Source: a bacterium UBP3_UBA6266
GTDB lineage: Bacteria > Auribacterota > UBA6266
Length of the DNA stretch: 20,920 nt
Assembly (NCBI GenBank): GCA_002440765.1
Contig: DJVC01000115.1
Location: forward strand, 1 to 20,920
Direction: 5' to 3'
The notes beneath the pieces were generated by a model that saw nothing but the letters and a program-made list of their open reading frames with translations, was not told the DNA's origin and searched no databases. The translations under genes and the position numbers were made by a program. Shown here one piece after another: positions 7,361 through 17,347 of the stretch (position 1 is its first letter; each line of letters opens with the position of its first letter).

Positions 7361-8080
7361 TTAAGCAGCTGGCACCATTTCTATAAAAATATCACTAAAA
7401 TGTTTTTTCTGCACGGCTTTGACGGCTTTGACTCTTATGAGCTCCAAAACAGCCAGAAAAGTAACTACAATCTCTCCTTTATTAGCCGTTTTCTCAAACA
7501 GCTCGGAAAACTTAACATTCTTATTATTTTTCAAAACCCCGGTTATATGGGATATTTTGTCTGAAACGGTAAATTTATCTTCAAAAATTTCACGCAGATC
7601 CTCCTGCCCGGCTCCCTTCAGAATATCAGAAAACGCGCTGATAAGGTCAAATATACTTACATTTGACAGTTCTGCTCCTTCAGATTCAACGGAAACAGAA
7701 GCCGCTCTGGAAAAAATATTTACTCTTTCCTTTTCTCTTTCCTCAAGATGATCCGCTAATTCCTTAAACTGCTTATACTCAAGCAGCTGTTTAACAAGGT
7801 CTGCCCTGGGGTCAACGGAATCTTCTTCATCTATAACTCTTTCTTCCGGAGGAAGCAGCATCATAGACTTTATATACATAAGAGTGGATGCCATCACAAG
7901 AAATTCGCCGGCAATGGTTAAATCAAGCATTTTCATCAATCCAAGATATTCCAGATATTGTTTCGTTATTTTCTCTACCGGAATATCATAAATATCCACC
8001 TCATCCTTCTTTATCAGGTAAAGCAGCAGATCCAGAGGGCCTTCAAAAACCTCAAGCCGGACCTTGTAATCTTCTCCCAT
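7361..8080 (-). CDS. scpA: segregation and condensation protein A (kleisin)
   Basis: Kleisin subunit bridging the SMC heads and binding the ScpB dimer in bacterial condensin. The 239-residue protein starts with the characteristic block (FEGPLDLLLYLIKKDEVDIYDIPV spans about residues 12-35), continues with ITKQYLEYL and the helix EFLVMASTLMYIKSMMLLP at about 59-77, has a charged variable middle, and ends in the winged-helix region with VVTFLAVLELIRVKAVKAVQ at about 205-224, which binds the SMC cap. AAGGTG lies 7 nt upstream of the ATG. It lies 20 nt after trpS and 19 nt before scpB. Confidence 0.95.
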   Translation of the reverse strand: MGEDYKVRLEVFEGPLDLLLYLIKKDEVDIYDIPVEKITKQYLEYLGLMKMLDLTIAGEFLVMASTLMYIKSMMLLPPEERVIDEEDSVDPRADLVKQLLEYKQFKELADHLEEREKERVNIFSRAASVSVESEGAELSNVSIFDLISAFSDILKGAGQEDLREIFEDKFTVSDKISHITGVLKNNKNVKFSELFEKTANKGEIVVTFLAVLELIRVKAVKAVQKKHFSDIFIEMVPAA

Positions 8081-8100
8081 AGAAAAACACCTTTTTGAAA

Positions 8101-9087
8101 TTAAAGCATTCTTACGCTTAACCCTGCCGCATTCTTAACGCTTTTCAATGTTTTAACCGCCACTTCCCGTGTCCTGCATGCGCCTTCTTTAAGTATTTTA
8201 TCGATATAACCTTTATCTTTTAAAAGAGTCTCCCTTTTTTCCCTGGCTTCTTTAAAATAATCCCATATTATCTCCGACAGTTCTTTTTTCACATCTCCGT
8301 ACTTTAATCCGCCGTCCGTATACCTTTTCCGGAGTTTTTTATTTTCCTCGCCTGAAATAAAAAGTTTATAAATATTATACAAATTGCATTTATCGGGGTC
8401 CTTGCTTGCCTCGACAGGCTGAGAATCCGTCACTATGCCCATAACTTTTCTTTTCAACTCATCCTTCGGCGCGAATATTTCAATTGTATTTCCGTATGAC
8501 TTGGACATCTTTTGTCCGTCAATGCCCGGCACAACGGCAACATCTTCATCAATCAGGGGCTCGGGAACGGTAAAAATATCACCGTAAACTGAATTGAATT
8601 TCAACGCAATATCCCTCGCGACCTCAAGATGCTGTTTCTGGTCTTTTCCTACGGGAACAAGATTCGACCGGAAAAGTAATATGTCCGCCGCCATAAGTAT
8701 CGGATAAATAAAAAGCCCCGCGTTCGGCTTTATCCCTTTTGCGACCTTATCCTTATAGGAATGACAGCGTTCCATCAGTCCGAGAGGCGTTATATTGGAT
8801 AATATCCATGCCAGTTCCGTAACTTCGGGAATGTCGGACTGCACCCACAGATGGGATATACCGGGATCAATTCCCAAAGAAAGCAGTGAAACCGCGGCTT
8901 CATTGGTGTATTCCGAAAGTTGCTTCCCGTCAGTTACCGTCGTTAAAGCATGCAAATCCACAATAAAGCAAAACAGTTCGCTGTTATTCTGATATTCCAC
9001 CATCTTTTTTATCATCGCAAAATAATTGCCCAGATGGAAACGGCCCGAGGGCTGAATACCGCTTAAAACCCTTTTTTTCGAAACCAT
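8101..9087 (-). CDS. trpS: tryptophanyl-tRNA synthetase
   Basis: Charges tRNA-Trp with tryptophan using ATP; cytosolic class Ic synthetase. The 328-residue length matches the short bacterial TrpS. Visible motifs: SGIQPSGRFHLGNY at 9-22 (HIGH equivalent, with H18 and G20), MERCHSYKDK at 105-114, D135 in the MAADIL block that contacts the Trp indole in the family, GKDQKQH at 147-153 and GQKMSKS ending at 197 (KMSKS loop, 193-197). A GAGGAG upstream with a 9-nt spacer supports the ATG. It lies second in the unit that begins at the promoter near 9824-9852, 18 nt after the site-2 protease gene. No T-box or leader peptide is visible in the short upstream region. Confidence 0.97.
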   Translation of the reverse strand: MVSKKRVLSGIQPSGRFHLGNYFAMIKKMVEYQNNSELFCFIVDLHALTTVTDGKQLSEYTNEAAVSLLSLGIDPGISHLWVQSDIPEVTELAWILSNITPLGLMERCHSYKDKVAKGIKPNAGLFIYPILMAADILLFRSNLVPVGKDQKQHLEVARDIALKFNSVYGDIFTVPEPLIDEDVAVVPGIDGQKMSKSYGNTIEIFAPKDELKRKVMGIVTDSQPVEASKDPDKCNLYNIYKLFISGEENKKLRKRYTDGGLKYGDVKKELSEIIWDYFKEAREKRETLLKDKGYIDKILKEGACRTREVAVKTLKSVKNAAGLSVRML

Positions 9088-9105
9088 TTTTAAATACTCC
9101 TCATT

Positions 9106-9774
9106 TTAAAATGAAATCGGAACACCGAAAATAACAGAAAACAACAGCGTAACGACAGGCCACAATATCCTGAATCCTCCGAGAATAATAAGCCCGAATA
9201 CTATCATTATCCCATAAGGTTCAATACGCAGATAACCCTGAATCTGGTCCGGCCGCAGGAAAGACACCACTACCCTCGAACCGTCAAGAGGGGGGATGGG
9301 AATCATATTGAACACCGCAAGGACAATATTTATCAGCCCCGCAAAAGCAATACCTTTGGACAACTGTTCTATCACAACAATAAGCACAGGCATATCCTTG
9401 AAAATAAATCCGGAAATCAACAAAATCCTCAGCATAAAAGAGAGGACAAGAGCGATAACAATATTTGTCAGAGGACCGGCAATCCCCGTAATACCCATTC
9501 CCTTCTTCCAGTCGCGGAAATAGGCCGGATTTATGGGGACCGGCTTAGCCCATCCTATAACCGGAACAGTGGCTTTCGTAAGAAAATTCATAGCTATTAA
9601 TATACCCGGAATGATGATTGTCCCCTGCAGGTCTATATGGGCAAGCGGGTTCAAAGTCAGCCTTCCCGCATTTTTAGCCGTCGGGTCTCCGCATTTATAA
9701 GCCGCCCAGCCATGGGCAACTTCGTGAAATATTATTGACATCAGTATTATCGGCAAACCGATTACAATAAACAT
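9106..9774 (-). CDS. site-2 protease family (peptidase M50) membrane metalloprotease
   Basis: Polytopic membrane protein of 222 residues in the short rhomboid-length branch of peptidase M50. The zinc motif HEVAH (H17, E18, H21) sits in the first transmembrane helix and is followed by the group's typical GDPTAKNAGRLTLNPLAHID block (about 30-49). The third zinc ligand is the Asp in PIPPLDGSR, in a later helix. About five to six hydrophobic segments are visible. No PDZ domain is present, unlike RseP/RasP, so a specific regulatory substrate cannot be assigned. A GGGAGG (9779-9784) precedes the ATG by 4 nt; an out-of-frame ATG lies in that spacer. It is the first gene after the promoter at 9824-9852. 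Members of this subgroup are frequently encoded next to trpS and scpA. Confidence 0.9.
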   Translation of the reverse strand: MFIVIGLPIILMSIIFHEVAHGWAAYKCGDPTAKNAGRLTLNPLAHIDLQGTIIIPGILIAMNFLTKATVPVIGWAKPVPINPAYFRDWKKGMGITGIAGPLTNIVIALVLSFMLRILLISGFIFKDMPVLIVVIEQLSKGIAFAGLINIVLAVFNMIPIPPLDGSRVVVSFLRPDQIQGYLRIEPYGIMIVFGLIILGGFRILWPVVTLLFSVIFGVPISF

Positions 9775-9823
9775 CCATCCTCCCTGTTTTATATATACAT
9801 AATATTGTAGTTAAACGGATTAC

Positions 9824-9852
9824 AGAATATCAACCGTTAAAATATTTGTCAA
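9824..9852 (-). promoter_or_regulatory. sigma70-type promoter for the site-2 protease-trpS-scpAB-aromatic unit
   Basis: On the minus strand a perfect -35 TTGACA (9847-9852) is followed after exactly 17 nt by a good -10 TATTCT (9824-9829). Transcription would start near 9817, giving a leader of about 43 nt before the ATG at 9774, which has its own Shine-Dalgarno sequence. This is the largest intergenic gap in the window and the best promoter match I found. Confidence 0.7.
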
Positions 9853-9867
9853 ACACTATAACAAACT

Positions 9868-9902
9868 TTAAATCCGAAGCATGAAATCCGAATTTCGAAT
9901 TT
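9868..9902. repeat. degenerate AT-rich intergenic repeat, copy 2
   Basis: The gap contains AAATCCGAA twice as direct copies 14 nt apart (9870-9878 and 9884-9892), joined by GCATG and followed by TTTCGAATTT. The element is related to that at 1351-1402 (15 of 20 positions over the core around TGCTTCG, read on the minus strand). It lies between the stop of the tRNA nucleotidyltransferase gene and the promoter at 9824-9852. Confidence 0.5.
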
Positions 9903-9936
9903 ATATATTGATTTTAGTTCTTGTCTCCGGATTTCA
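9882..9936 (-). other. long-loop inverted repeat overlapping the stop codon of the tRNA nucleotidyltransferase gene
   Basis: TGAAATCCG (minus-strand 9936-9928, including the TGA stop) is a perfect 9-nt inverted match to CGGATTTCA (minus-strand 9890-9882), separated by 37 nt. The second arm belongs to the repeat at 9868-9902. It could fold in the mRNA 3' end, but it is AU-rich, has a long loop and no U-tract follows, so it is not a canonical intrinsic terminator. Confidence 0.35.
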
Positions 9937-12576
9937 TCCTCCTCTTTCTTGCTTGCCCGCCCTTCTGCCTTTGAACATTTTCAACGCGTATCCCAGCTCT
10001 TCTTCTGTTTTGATTTTACCGTCGAGCCTGGCTTCCAGGGTTTTCCCCAAAACCTCTTTAAAATAAGGAGAAGGGGGTATGTTCATTCTTATCAGGGTCT
10101 TTCCCGTAATACTCAGCTTTACATTCCTGAGTTTTTCGATAAAATTGATGATTCTCTGCCTTGCCGCGTCAGCATCGGATTTTGCCAGCAGAAAAAGCAA
10201 AAATTCAATCGAATAAACTGCCAGGTTGAAATATATTTCGCTGTTCAGCAGACTTTTTTTCTGCGACAGATATCTTATTCTTGCACCGCCCTCGTTCTTA
10301 AACCTTAATATTTTATCCTTCGATTTTTTAGACAGCTTAAACCTGTCGCAAACAGCTGCTGTCTCGGAAGCGCTTAAGGTGTCTATCAAACCCATAAAAT
10401 AGATGAGCCATCGGGCAAAAGGTTCTTTTTTATTGAGAGAAAAAGAAAACCAGGCCAGCGCTTCTTCCGTTTTACTAAAAATATTTACGGCTCTCCTGTC
10501 GAATTTTATGGATGGATGGATAAATCTCAATTCATTGAAAGCCGCCATTTTTTTTATCGCATTAAAAGGCTTCGGTTCGTTAAGCATCAAAATAATCTCG
10601 TTTTTTACCCTGTCATACGCGACTTTATCGAACATCTTCATATCAACCGCGTTTCTTATAAGGTTCTGTGTATGCTTATCTATCCCAAACCCCAGCCTTT
10701 GTTCAAACCTCACTGCCCTGAATATCCTTGTGGGATCATCCACAAAACTTAAATTATGCATTACCCTTATCACTTTATCCCTGAGGTCTTTTCTTCCGCC
10801 GAAAAAATCTATCAGCCGGCCAAAACCGTTTTCATTGATTTTCACCGCCATCGCATTAATGGTAAAATCGCGCCTGTACAGGTCGCTTTTTATGGAACTG
10901 TATTCAATTTTCGGCAAAGCACCCGGTTTTTCATAATATTCAGTTCTCGCGGTCGCTACATCTATCTTCATTCCGGAAGGAAGCGCAACTATGGATGTCA
11001 GAAATTTTTTATGAGGGACAGAGTATCCTCCCAGTTTTTTCGCCAGCCGGGACGCAAATTCTATCCCTTTATCCTCAATAACGATGTCCACGTCGTAATT
11101 CGGGACTTTCAAAAGGATATCCCTGACAATGCCCCCCACAATATAAGCATTGCACTTCATTTCATCCGCAATGCGCCCCGCTTCACGCAGTATCTTTTGA
11201 ATATCGGCGGCCAGGATATTTTCAATCCTGTCCCTGATATCGCTTAAAGACGGTGTCATGCCCGCTTCAACGGGCAAATAATAACCCGAATCTTCTTCAT
11301 GCAATATTTTCAACAAATCGTTTTTCAGTATTAATCCCGCAAGCCTGGACCTGTTGTCGGCAACGGGAATGACCGAATGTCTGCTTTTAAACATATAATC
11401 TTTCATCTCGGTAACGGTGGCATTTTCGGTCACGGCGCGGTTTTCAGGAGTCATATAATCGGCAACACTGCTGTTCTTTAAGCCGTGTAAAATTATTTTG
11501 TCGGCATCATGTCTTGAAAGAAAACCGATAAATTTTCCTTTTCGGACAACAGGTATCTCATCCATCGAGTTTCTCACCATTAATTCTTTTGCCTTTTCAA
11601 CGCTGGACTGCGGGCTTACCTTTTTTATATATCTCTGCATGATATCCCCCGCTTTTACAGGCAGAGATAATTCTCCCGCGACCGCTTTTTTAAGTCTTTC
11701 CTTGGCTTCCACCAGCATAACTTTCTTTAAAGTAACAGAAGCCGCCGTGGGGTGACCTCCTCCCCCTAATTTTTCCAGTATTCCGGCAACGTTTACAACT
11801 GATACGTTGCTCCTGGCGACTATGTGTATCCTGTTATCCATTTCTATAAGAGCGAATATCACATTTATATTCTCTATATCACGAAGCCTGTGAACGACAA
11901 GGCCTAAATTCGCGACATGTTCATTTATTGAAGCAGACGCAATATTGATATGAAAATTACCCAATGTTAATTCTTCGGAACCGCTTATAAGTTCCTTCAA
12001 AAGCATTGTCTGGGCCGAATCAAGCTCGGAGCCCAGAAAAGAATGCACCATAGATATATCGGCTCCGCTTGAAACGAGAAATGCCGCAACCTGAAAATCC
12101 TCAGGTGTCGTGGAAAGGTAACTGAAATGTCCTGTATCCTCATAAATTCCAAGAAGCATCGCTGTGGCTTCCGTCATACTTAATTTTATCTTTTTTCTCA
12201 TAATTTCAAGGCATAACCCCGTAACAGTGGCGCCGAAGGGAAAATAATAGTATTTCGTATCACCCGCTTTTTTCTTTATTTTATGGTGGTCATAAACAAT
12301 AACCGGTATTTTACCCGATATTATCCAGTTATAGACATCTCCTATCCGGCTTCCGGGAGAGGAATCCACCAGTATAACCTGTTTGATATCCGCGACATTT
12401 ACTTCAGACTTAAGCGGAATATTCAGGCTGTCAGAACAAGCGTTCAAAAATGCTTCAACATTCGGGTCAAGAGAAGACGGCAGCAATATTTCCGCGTCAG
12501 GATACAATTTGGAAGCCGCGATCAAAGAAGCAAACGCATCAAAATCGGCATTCAAATGAGTCGTGATTAATTTCAA
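9934..12576 (-). CDS. DHH phosphoesterase-CBS-tRNA nucleotidyltransferase fusion (CCA- or A-adding enzyme)
   Basis: An 880-residue multidomain protein. Residues 1 to about 300 form a DHH-family phosphoesterase: H7, D11 and D13 in the first motif, D71, DHH at 96-98, EDTGHFSY at 146-153 and the DHHA1-type GGGGHPTAAS at 271-280. Two CBS domains follow (about 310-365 and 370-428), likely adenylate-sensing. Residues about 460-880 form a class II tRNA nucleotidyltransferase/poly(A) polymerase: GGIVRD at 481-486, catalytic D495 and D497, RRDFTINAMA at 568-577 and motif D DDPTR at 613-617 (EDxxR is usual). The family repairs tRNA 3' CCA ends; Aquifex-like relatives with this architecture can be A-adding only, so the exact activity is open. 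The start is TTG, with AGAGG (12583-12587) 6 nt upstream overlapping the end of the recombinase gene. Confidence 0.92.
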   Translation of the reverse strand: MKLITTHLNADFDAFASLIAASKLYPDAEILLPSSLDPNVEAFLNACSDSLNIPLKSEVNVADIKQVILVDSSPGSRIGDVYNWIISGKIPVIVYDHHKIKKKAGDTKYYYFPFGATVTGLCLEIMRKKIKLSMTEATAMLLGIYEDTGHFSYLSTTPEDFQVAAFLVSSGADISMVHSFLGSELDSAQTMLLKELISGSEELTLGNFHINIASASINEHVANLGLVVHRLRDIENINVIFALIEMDNRIHIVARSNVSVVNVAGILEKLGGGGHPTAASVTLKKVMLVEAKERLKKAVAGELSLPVKAGDIMQRYIKKVSPQSSVEKAKELMVRNSMDEIPVVRKGKFIGFLSRHDADKIILHGLKNSSVADYMTPENRAVTENATVTEMKDYMFKSRHSVIPVADNRSRLAGLILKNDLLKILHEEDSGYYLPVEAGMTPSLSDIRDRIENILAADIQKILREAGRIADEMKCNAYIVGGIVRDILLKVPNYDVDIVIEDKGIEFASRLAKKLGGYSVPHKKFLTSIVALPSGMKIDVATARTEYYEKPGALPKIEYSSIKSDLYRRDFTINAMAVKINENGFGRLIDFFGGRKDLRDKVIRVMHNLSFVDDPTRIFRAVRFEQRLGFGIDKHTQNLIRNAVDMKMFDKVAYDRVKNEIILMLNEPKPFNAIKKMAAFNELRFIHPSIKFDRRAVNIFSKTEEALAWFSFSLNKKEPFARWLIYFMGLIDTLSASETAAVCDRFKLSKKSKDKILRFKNEGGARIRYLSQKKSLLNSEIYFNLAVYSIEFLLFLLAKSDADAARQRIINFIEKLRNVKLSITGKTLIRMNIPPSPYFKEVLGKTLEARLDGKIKTEEELGYALKMFKGRRAGKQERGG

Positions 12577-12578
12577 TG

Positions 12579-13532
12579 CTAACCTCTCGGATGAAATTTC
12601 TTGTGGATGTTCTTAAGCCTTTCCCTGTCAACATGGATATAGTTCTGCGTAGTTGATATATCGGCATGGCCAAGCATCTCCTGGACAACCCTCAGATCAG
12701 CTCCGTTGGCAAGAAGATGGGAAGCAAAGGAATGCCTCAAAGTATGGGGTGTTATATTTTTCTTTATACCCGCTTTTTTTGCATAGGCTTTAATTATCTT
12801 CCAAAGGCCCTGTCTTGTGAATTTTGCCCCAAACCTTGTTATAAAAAGCTCGGGCGGCGGAAGTTTTGAGGAAGACAATGCTATCTGAGGGCGGGATTTT
12901 TCAATATACTTTTTAATGGAGCTTATCGCCCTTTTCCCTATCGGATCGATGCGTTCTTTATTGCCTTTCCCTTTACACTTCAGAATACCTATTTCAAAAT
13001 TTATATCGCATGTTTTAAGGTTAGCCACTTCGCTTATACGAAGGCCGGCGGCATACATCACTTCAAGAATCGCCCTGTCTCTTAAATCATTGGGGTCTTC
13101 GCCTTTGACAGAATTCAGCAGTTTAGTGACTTCCTTCTCGCTCATTACTGACGGAAGAGATCTCCAGATTCTCGGAGACTCAATAATTTCCGAAACATTT
13201 TCCTTTAAATACCTGTCCATCACCAAAAACCTGAACAGCATTTTTATTGATACCAGCGCCCGGGAAACCGATAAGGTCGAAGATCCCCTGTTTTTCTCAT
13301 TTAACAGAAAATCGACGATTATTTCCCGCTCGCATGAAGAAAAATCGGCAATCTTTTTCTTTTCAAGGAAGATAATAAATCTTTTCAGGTCGCCTTTATA
13401 AGCTTCAATGCTGTTTATGGCAAGGGATCTTTCAACCAAAAGATAATTTATGAACTCATTCACCAGTATAACGAGGGAATGTGATTTTTCGCTTACTGTA
13501 TCAACCGGAATTTTTATTTTATTGTCAGCCAC
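12579..13532 (-). CDS. xerD: XerC/XerD-type site-specific tyrosine recombinase
   Basis: Resolves chromosome dimers at dif in partnership with a second Xer protein, or alone in single-Xer species. The 317-residue protein has an N-terminal SAM-like core-binding domain (about 24-115) and a catalytic domain with the full residue set: R165 in AAGLRISEVANL, K189 in KGKGNKER, H263 and R266 in TPHTLRHSFASH, H289 in LGHADIS and nucleophile Y298. The GTG start leaves about 22 extra residues before the canonical Xer start (VNEFINYLLVERSL); a GTG at residue 24 would give the usual length but lacks a ribosome site. The linker region reads SPRIWRSLP. Housekeeping neighbours argue against a mobile-element integrase. 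XerC versus XerD cannot be settled from one sequence. Confidence 0.88.
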   Translation of the reverse strand: MADNKIKIPVDTVSEKSHSLVILVNEFINYLLVERSLAINSIEAYKGDLKRFIIFLEKKKIADFSSCEREIIVDFLLNEKNRGSSTLSVSRALVSIKMLFRFLVMDRYLKENVSEIIESPRIWRSLPSVMSEKEVTKLLNSVKGEDPNDLRDRAILEVMYAAGLRISEVANLKTCDINFEIGILKCKGKGNKERIDPIGKRAISSIKKYIEKSRPQIALSSSKLPPPELFITRFGAKFTRQGLWKIIKAYAKKAGIKKNITPHTLRHSFASHLLANGADLRVVQEMLGHADISTTQNYIHVDRERLKNIHKKFHPRG

Positions 13533-13534
13533 GG

Positions 13535-14158
13535 TTACAAAATATCCGTTCCGTATTTTTTTTCGGTTTTTATCGAAGTATCGCCGCCGTGCCCGGGATA
13601 GACCATCACACTCCCGGGTAAAGCGAATATCTTTGTTTTTATCGATGAAATCAGGCTTTGCAAATCCCCTCCGGGAAGATCCGTCCTGCCAACTCCCGAC
13701 GCGAATAATGTATCACCGGAAAAAAGCATTTTTCCCGGGTAATACAAGCATATGCTTCCCGGCGAATGGCCCGGTGTATGTATAACCTCCAGGCTTTCAT
13801 TGCCGAATATAACTTTTTTCCCTTCGGATAAAATAATATCTGCCGGAGGCGAGGCATTCGTTTTAATTCCACAGGCTTCAAGGATATCGTATCCGGAAAC
13901 AAGCAGCTCGGCGTCATCAGCGTGAATCGCGACGGGGATATTGAAATTCCGCTTTAAAACACCGTTGCCGTTTGTGTGATCCTTATGAAAGTGTGTATTT
14001 ACAATAATCGCCGGTTTTAACCTGTTTTCAGAAACGATTTCATTAATACACATATAATCAAACGGATCCAGTATCACCGCCTGCCCGGTATCCGCGCAAA
14101 ATATCAAATAGGAATTGGTTTCAAGCGGCCCGTTTATAATTTTAATGAATTTAATCAT
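13535..14158 (-). CDS. metallo-beta-lactamase-fold hydrolase, glyoxalase II-like (YcbL type)
   Basis: Cytosolic metal-dependent hydrolase of 207 residues. It carries the two-metal site: THFHKDH at 55-61 (H56, H58, D60, H61), H131 in TPGHSPGS, D149 in FSGDTLF and H190 in YPGHGG. The length and the FSGDTLFASGVGRTDL block match the short glyoxalase II-like/YcbL group, which lacks the C-terminal glutathione-binding domain of true glyoxalase II. Hydroxyacylglutathione or another thioester is a possible substrate, but none can be assigned. It is 18 nt downstream of ligA and 2 nt upstream of the recombinase gene. The ribosome-binding site is weak (only CGGG upstream). No signal peptide is visible, so it is not a secreted beta-lactamase. 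Confidence 0.88.
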   Translation of the reverse strand: MIKFIKIINGPLETNSYLIFCADTGQAVILDPFDYMCINEIVSENRLKPAIIVNTHFHKDHTNGNGVLKRNFNIPVAIHADDAELLVSGYDILEACGIKTNASPPADIILSEGKKVIFGNESLEVIHTPGHSPGSICLYYPGKMLFSGDTLFASGVGRTDLPGGDLQSLISSIKTKIFALPGSVMVYPGHGGDTSIKTEKKYGTDIL

Positions 14159-14176
14159 AGTTTAACCCGCGTAAAA

Positions 14177-16618
<2,442 letters not shown>

Positions 16619-16622
<4 letters not shown>

Positions 16623-17344
16623 TTACCAAAACCAAGCCTTAACGCCAGCATTTCAGGCAGGCCGGCATCGAGTATCTTATTCTGGGCGGTTTTTATGCTG
16701 TATTCATGGCGCTGAAACTCCAGCGTATTACTCTCTTCATCATAAAAAACCATGCAAATCCTCGGATCGCCGTCTCTTGGCTGGCCTATGGAACCCACAT
16801 TTATTATATATCTGACGTTCTTTTTCAGTTTTTGTTCGGGATTTACCTTACGCTTAATTATCTCATCGGATATCTCAAGAACCATGGGAACATGGGAATG
16901 CCCTACAAAAATCAGCCTTTCGGAAGTGTGTTTCGCGGTTTTCTCAACCTCGGTAAGATCGAACATATAACGCCACTCTTCGGGCCTGGGCAATGATGCG
17001 TGCACAAGGCATATATCATCCTTCTCATAAATCAGCGGCAGAGATGACAAAAAACTTTTTTCCTCAAAACTCAACATCTCGGAAGTCCAGTTTACAGCAT
17101 AAGTCGCCTGGGGATTGAAATTTTCACATCTTTGAGACCCCGAGGCCACATAATCATGATTTCCCGCAATCAACACATCAAATTTTTCGCGGGCAAGTTG
17201 TATGCATTCAGAAGGATTTGCCCCATAGCCAACAAGATCTCCGACAAAAAATACTTTATCCGGTTTTTCCGACTTGATTATTTCGAGACTTTTATTCAAA
17301 GCTTCGAGGTTGCTGTGTATATCTCCTATCAAACATAGTCTCAT
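16619..17344 (-). CDS. calcineurin-like metallophosphoesterase (YfcE/MJ0936-type)
   Basis: A cytosolic binuclear metal phosphoesterase of 241 residues. Metal-binding motifs are complete: D8 and H10 in GDIHSN, D36 in GDLVGYG (35-41), N62, H63 and D64 in GNHD, H115 in VHASLP, and H149 and H151 in GHSHVP (148-153). The GDLVGYG variant and the later NVGSIGQPRDGDPR block are typical of the group annotated as phosphodiesterase or putative phosphoesterase; true substrates are mostly unknown (nucleotides or phosphoproteins are candidates). The gene is 3 nt after the TPR-like gene and overlaps the VanZ-like gene by 4 bp. There is no clear Shine-Dalgarno sequence, consistent with translational coupling. 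Confidence 0.9.
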
Positions 17345-17347
17345 GGT

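Noticed and set aside
9775..9823. T-box or tryptophan-responsive leader for trpS
   Set aside because: The predicted leader is only about 43 nt, precedes a protease gene, and shows no specifier or antiterminator-like structure.
9870..9892. CRISPR-like direct repeat
   Set aside because: Only two 9-nt copies 14 nt apart, with no spacer-sized intervals and no cas genes.
9882..9936. Rho-independent terminator after the tRNA nucleotidyltransferase gene
   Set aside because: The 9-nt arms are AU-rich, the loop is 37 nt and no U-tract follows the second arm, so only an inverted repeat is reported.
12579..13532. Integrase of a mobile element or prophage
   Set aside because: The sequence is a Xer-type protein with housekeeping neighbours on both sides; no attachment repeats, tRNA or phage genes are nearby.
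13535..14158. Metallo-beta-lactamase antibiotic resistance gene
   Set aside because: No signal peptide, and the FSGDTLF and PGHGG blocks fit the glyoxalase II-like hydrolases rather than secreted beta-lactamases.
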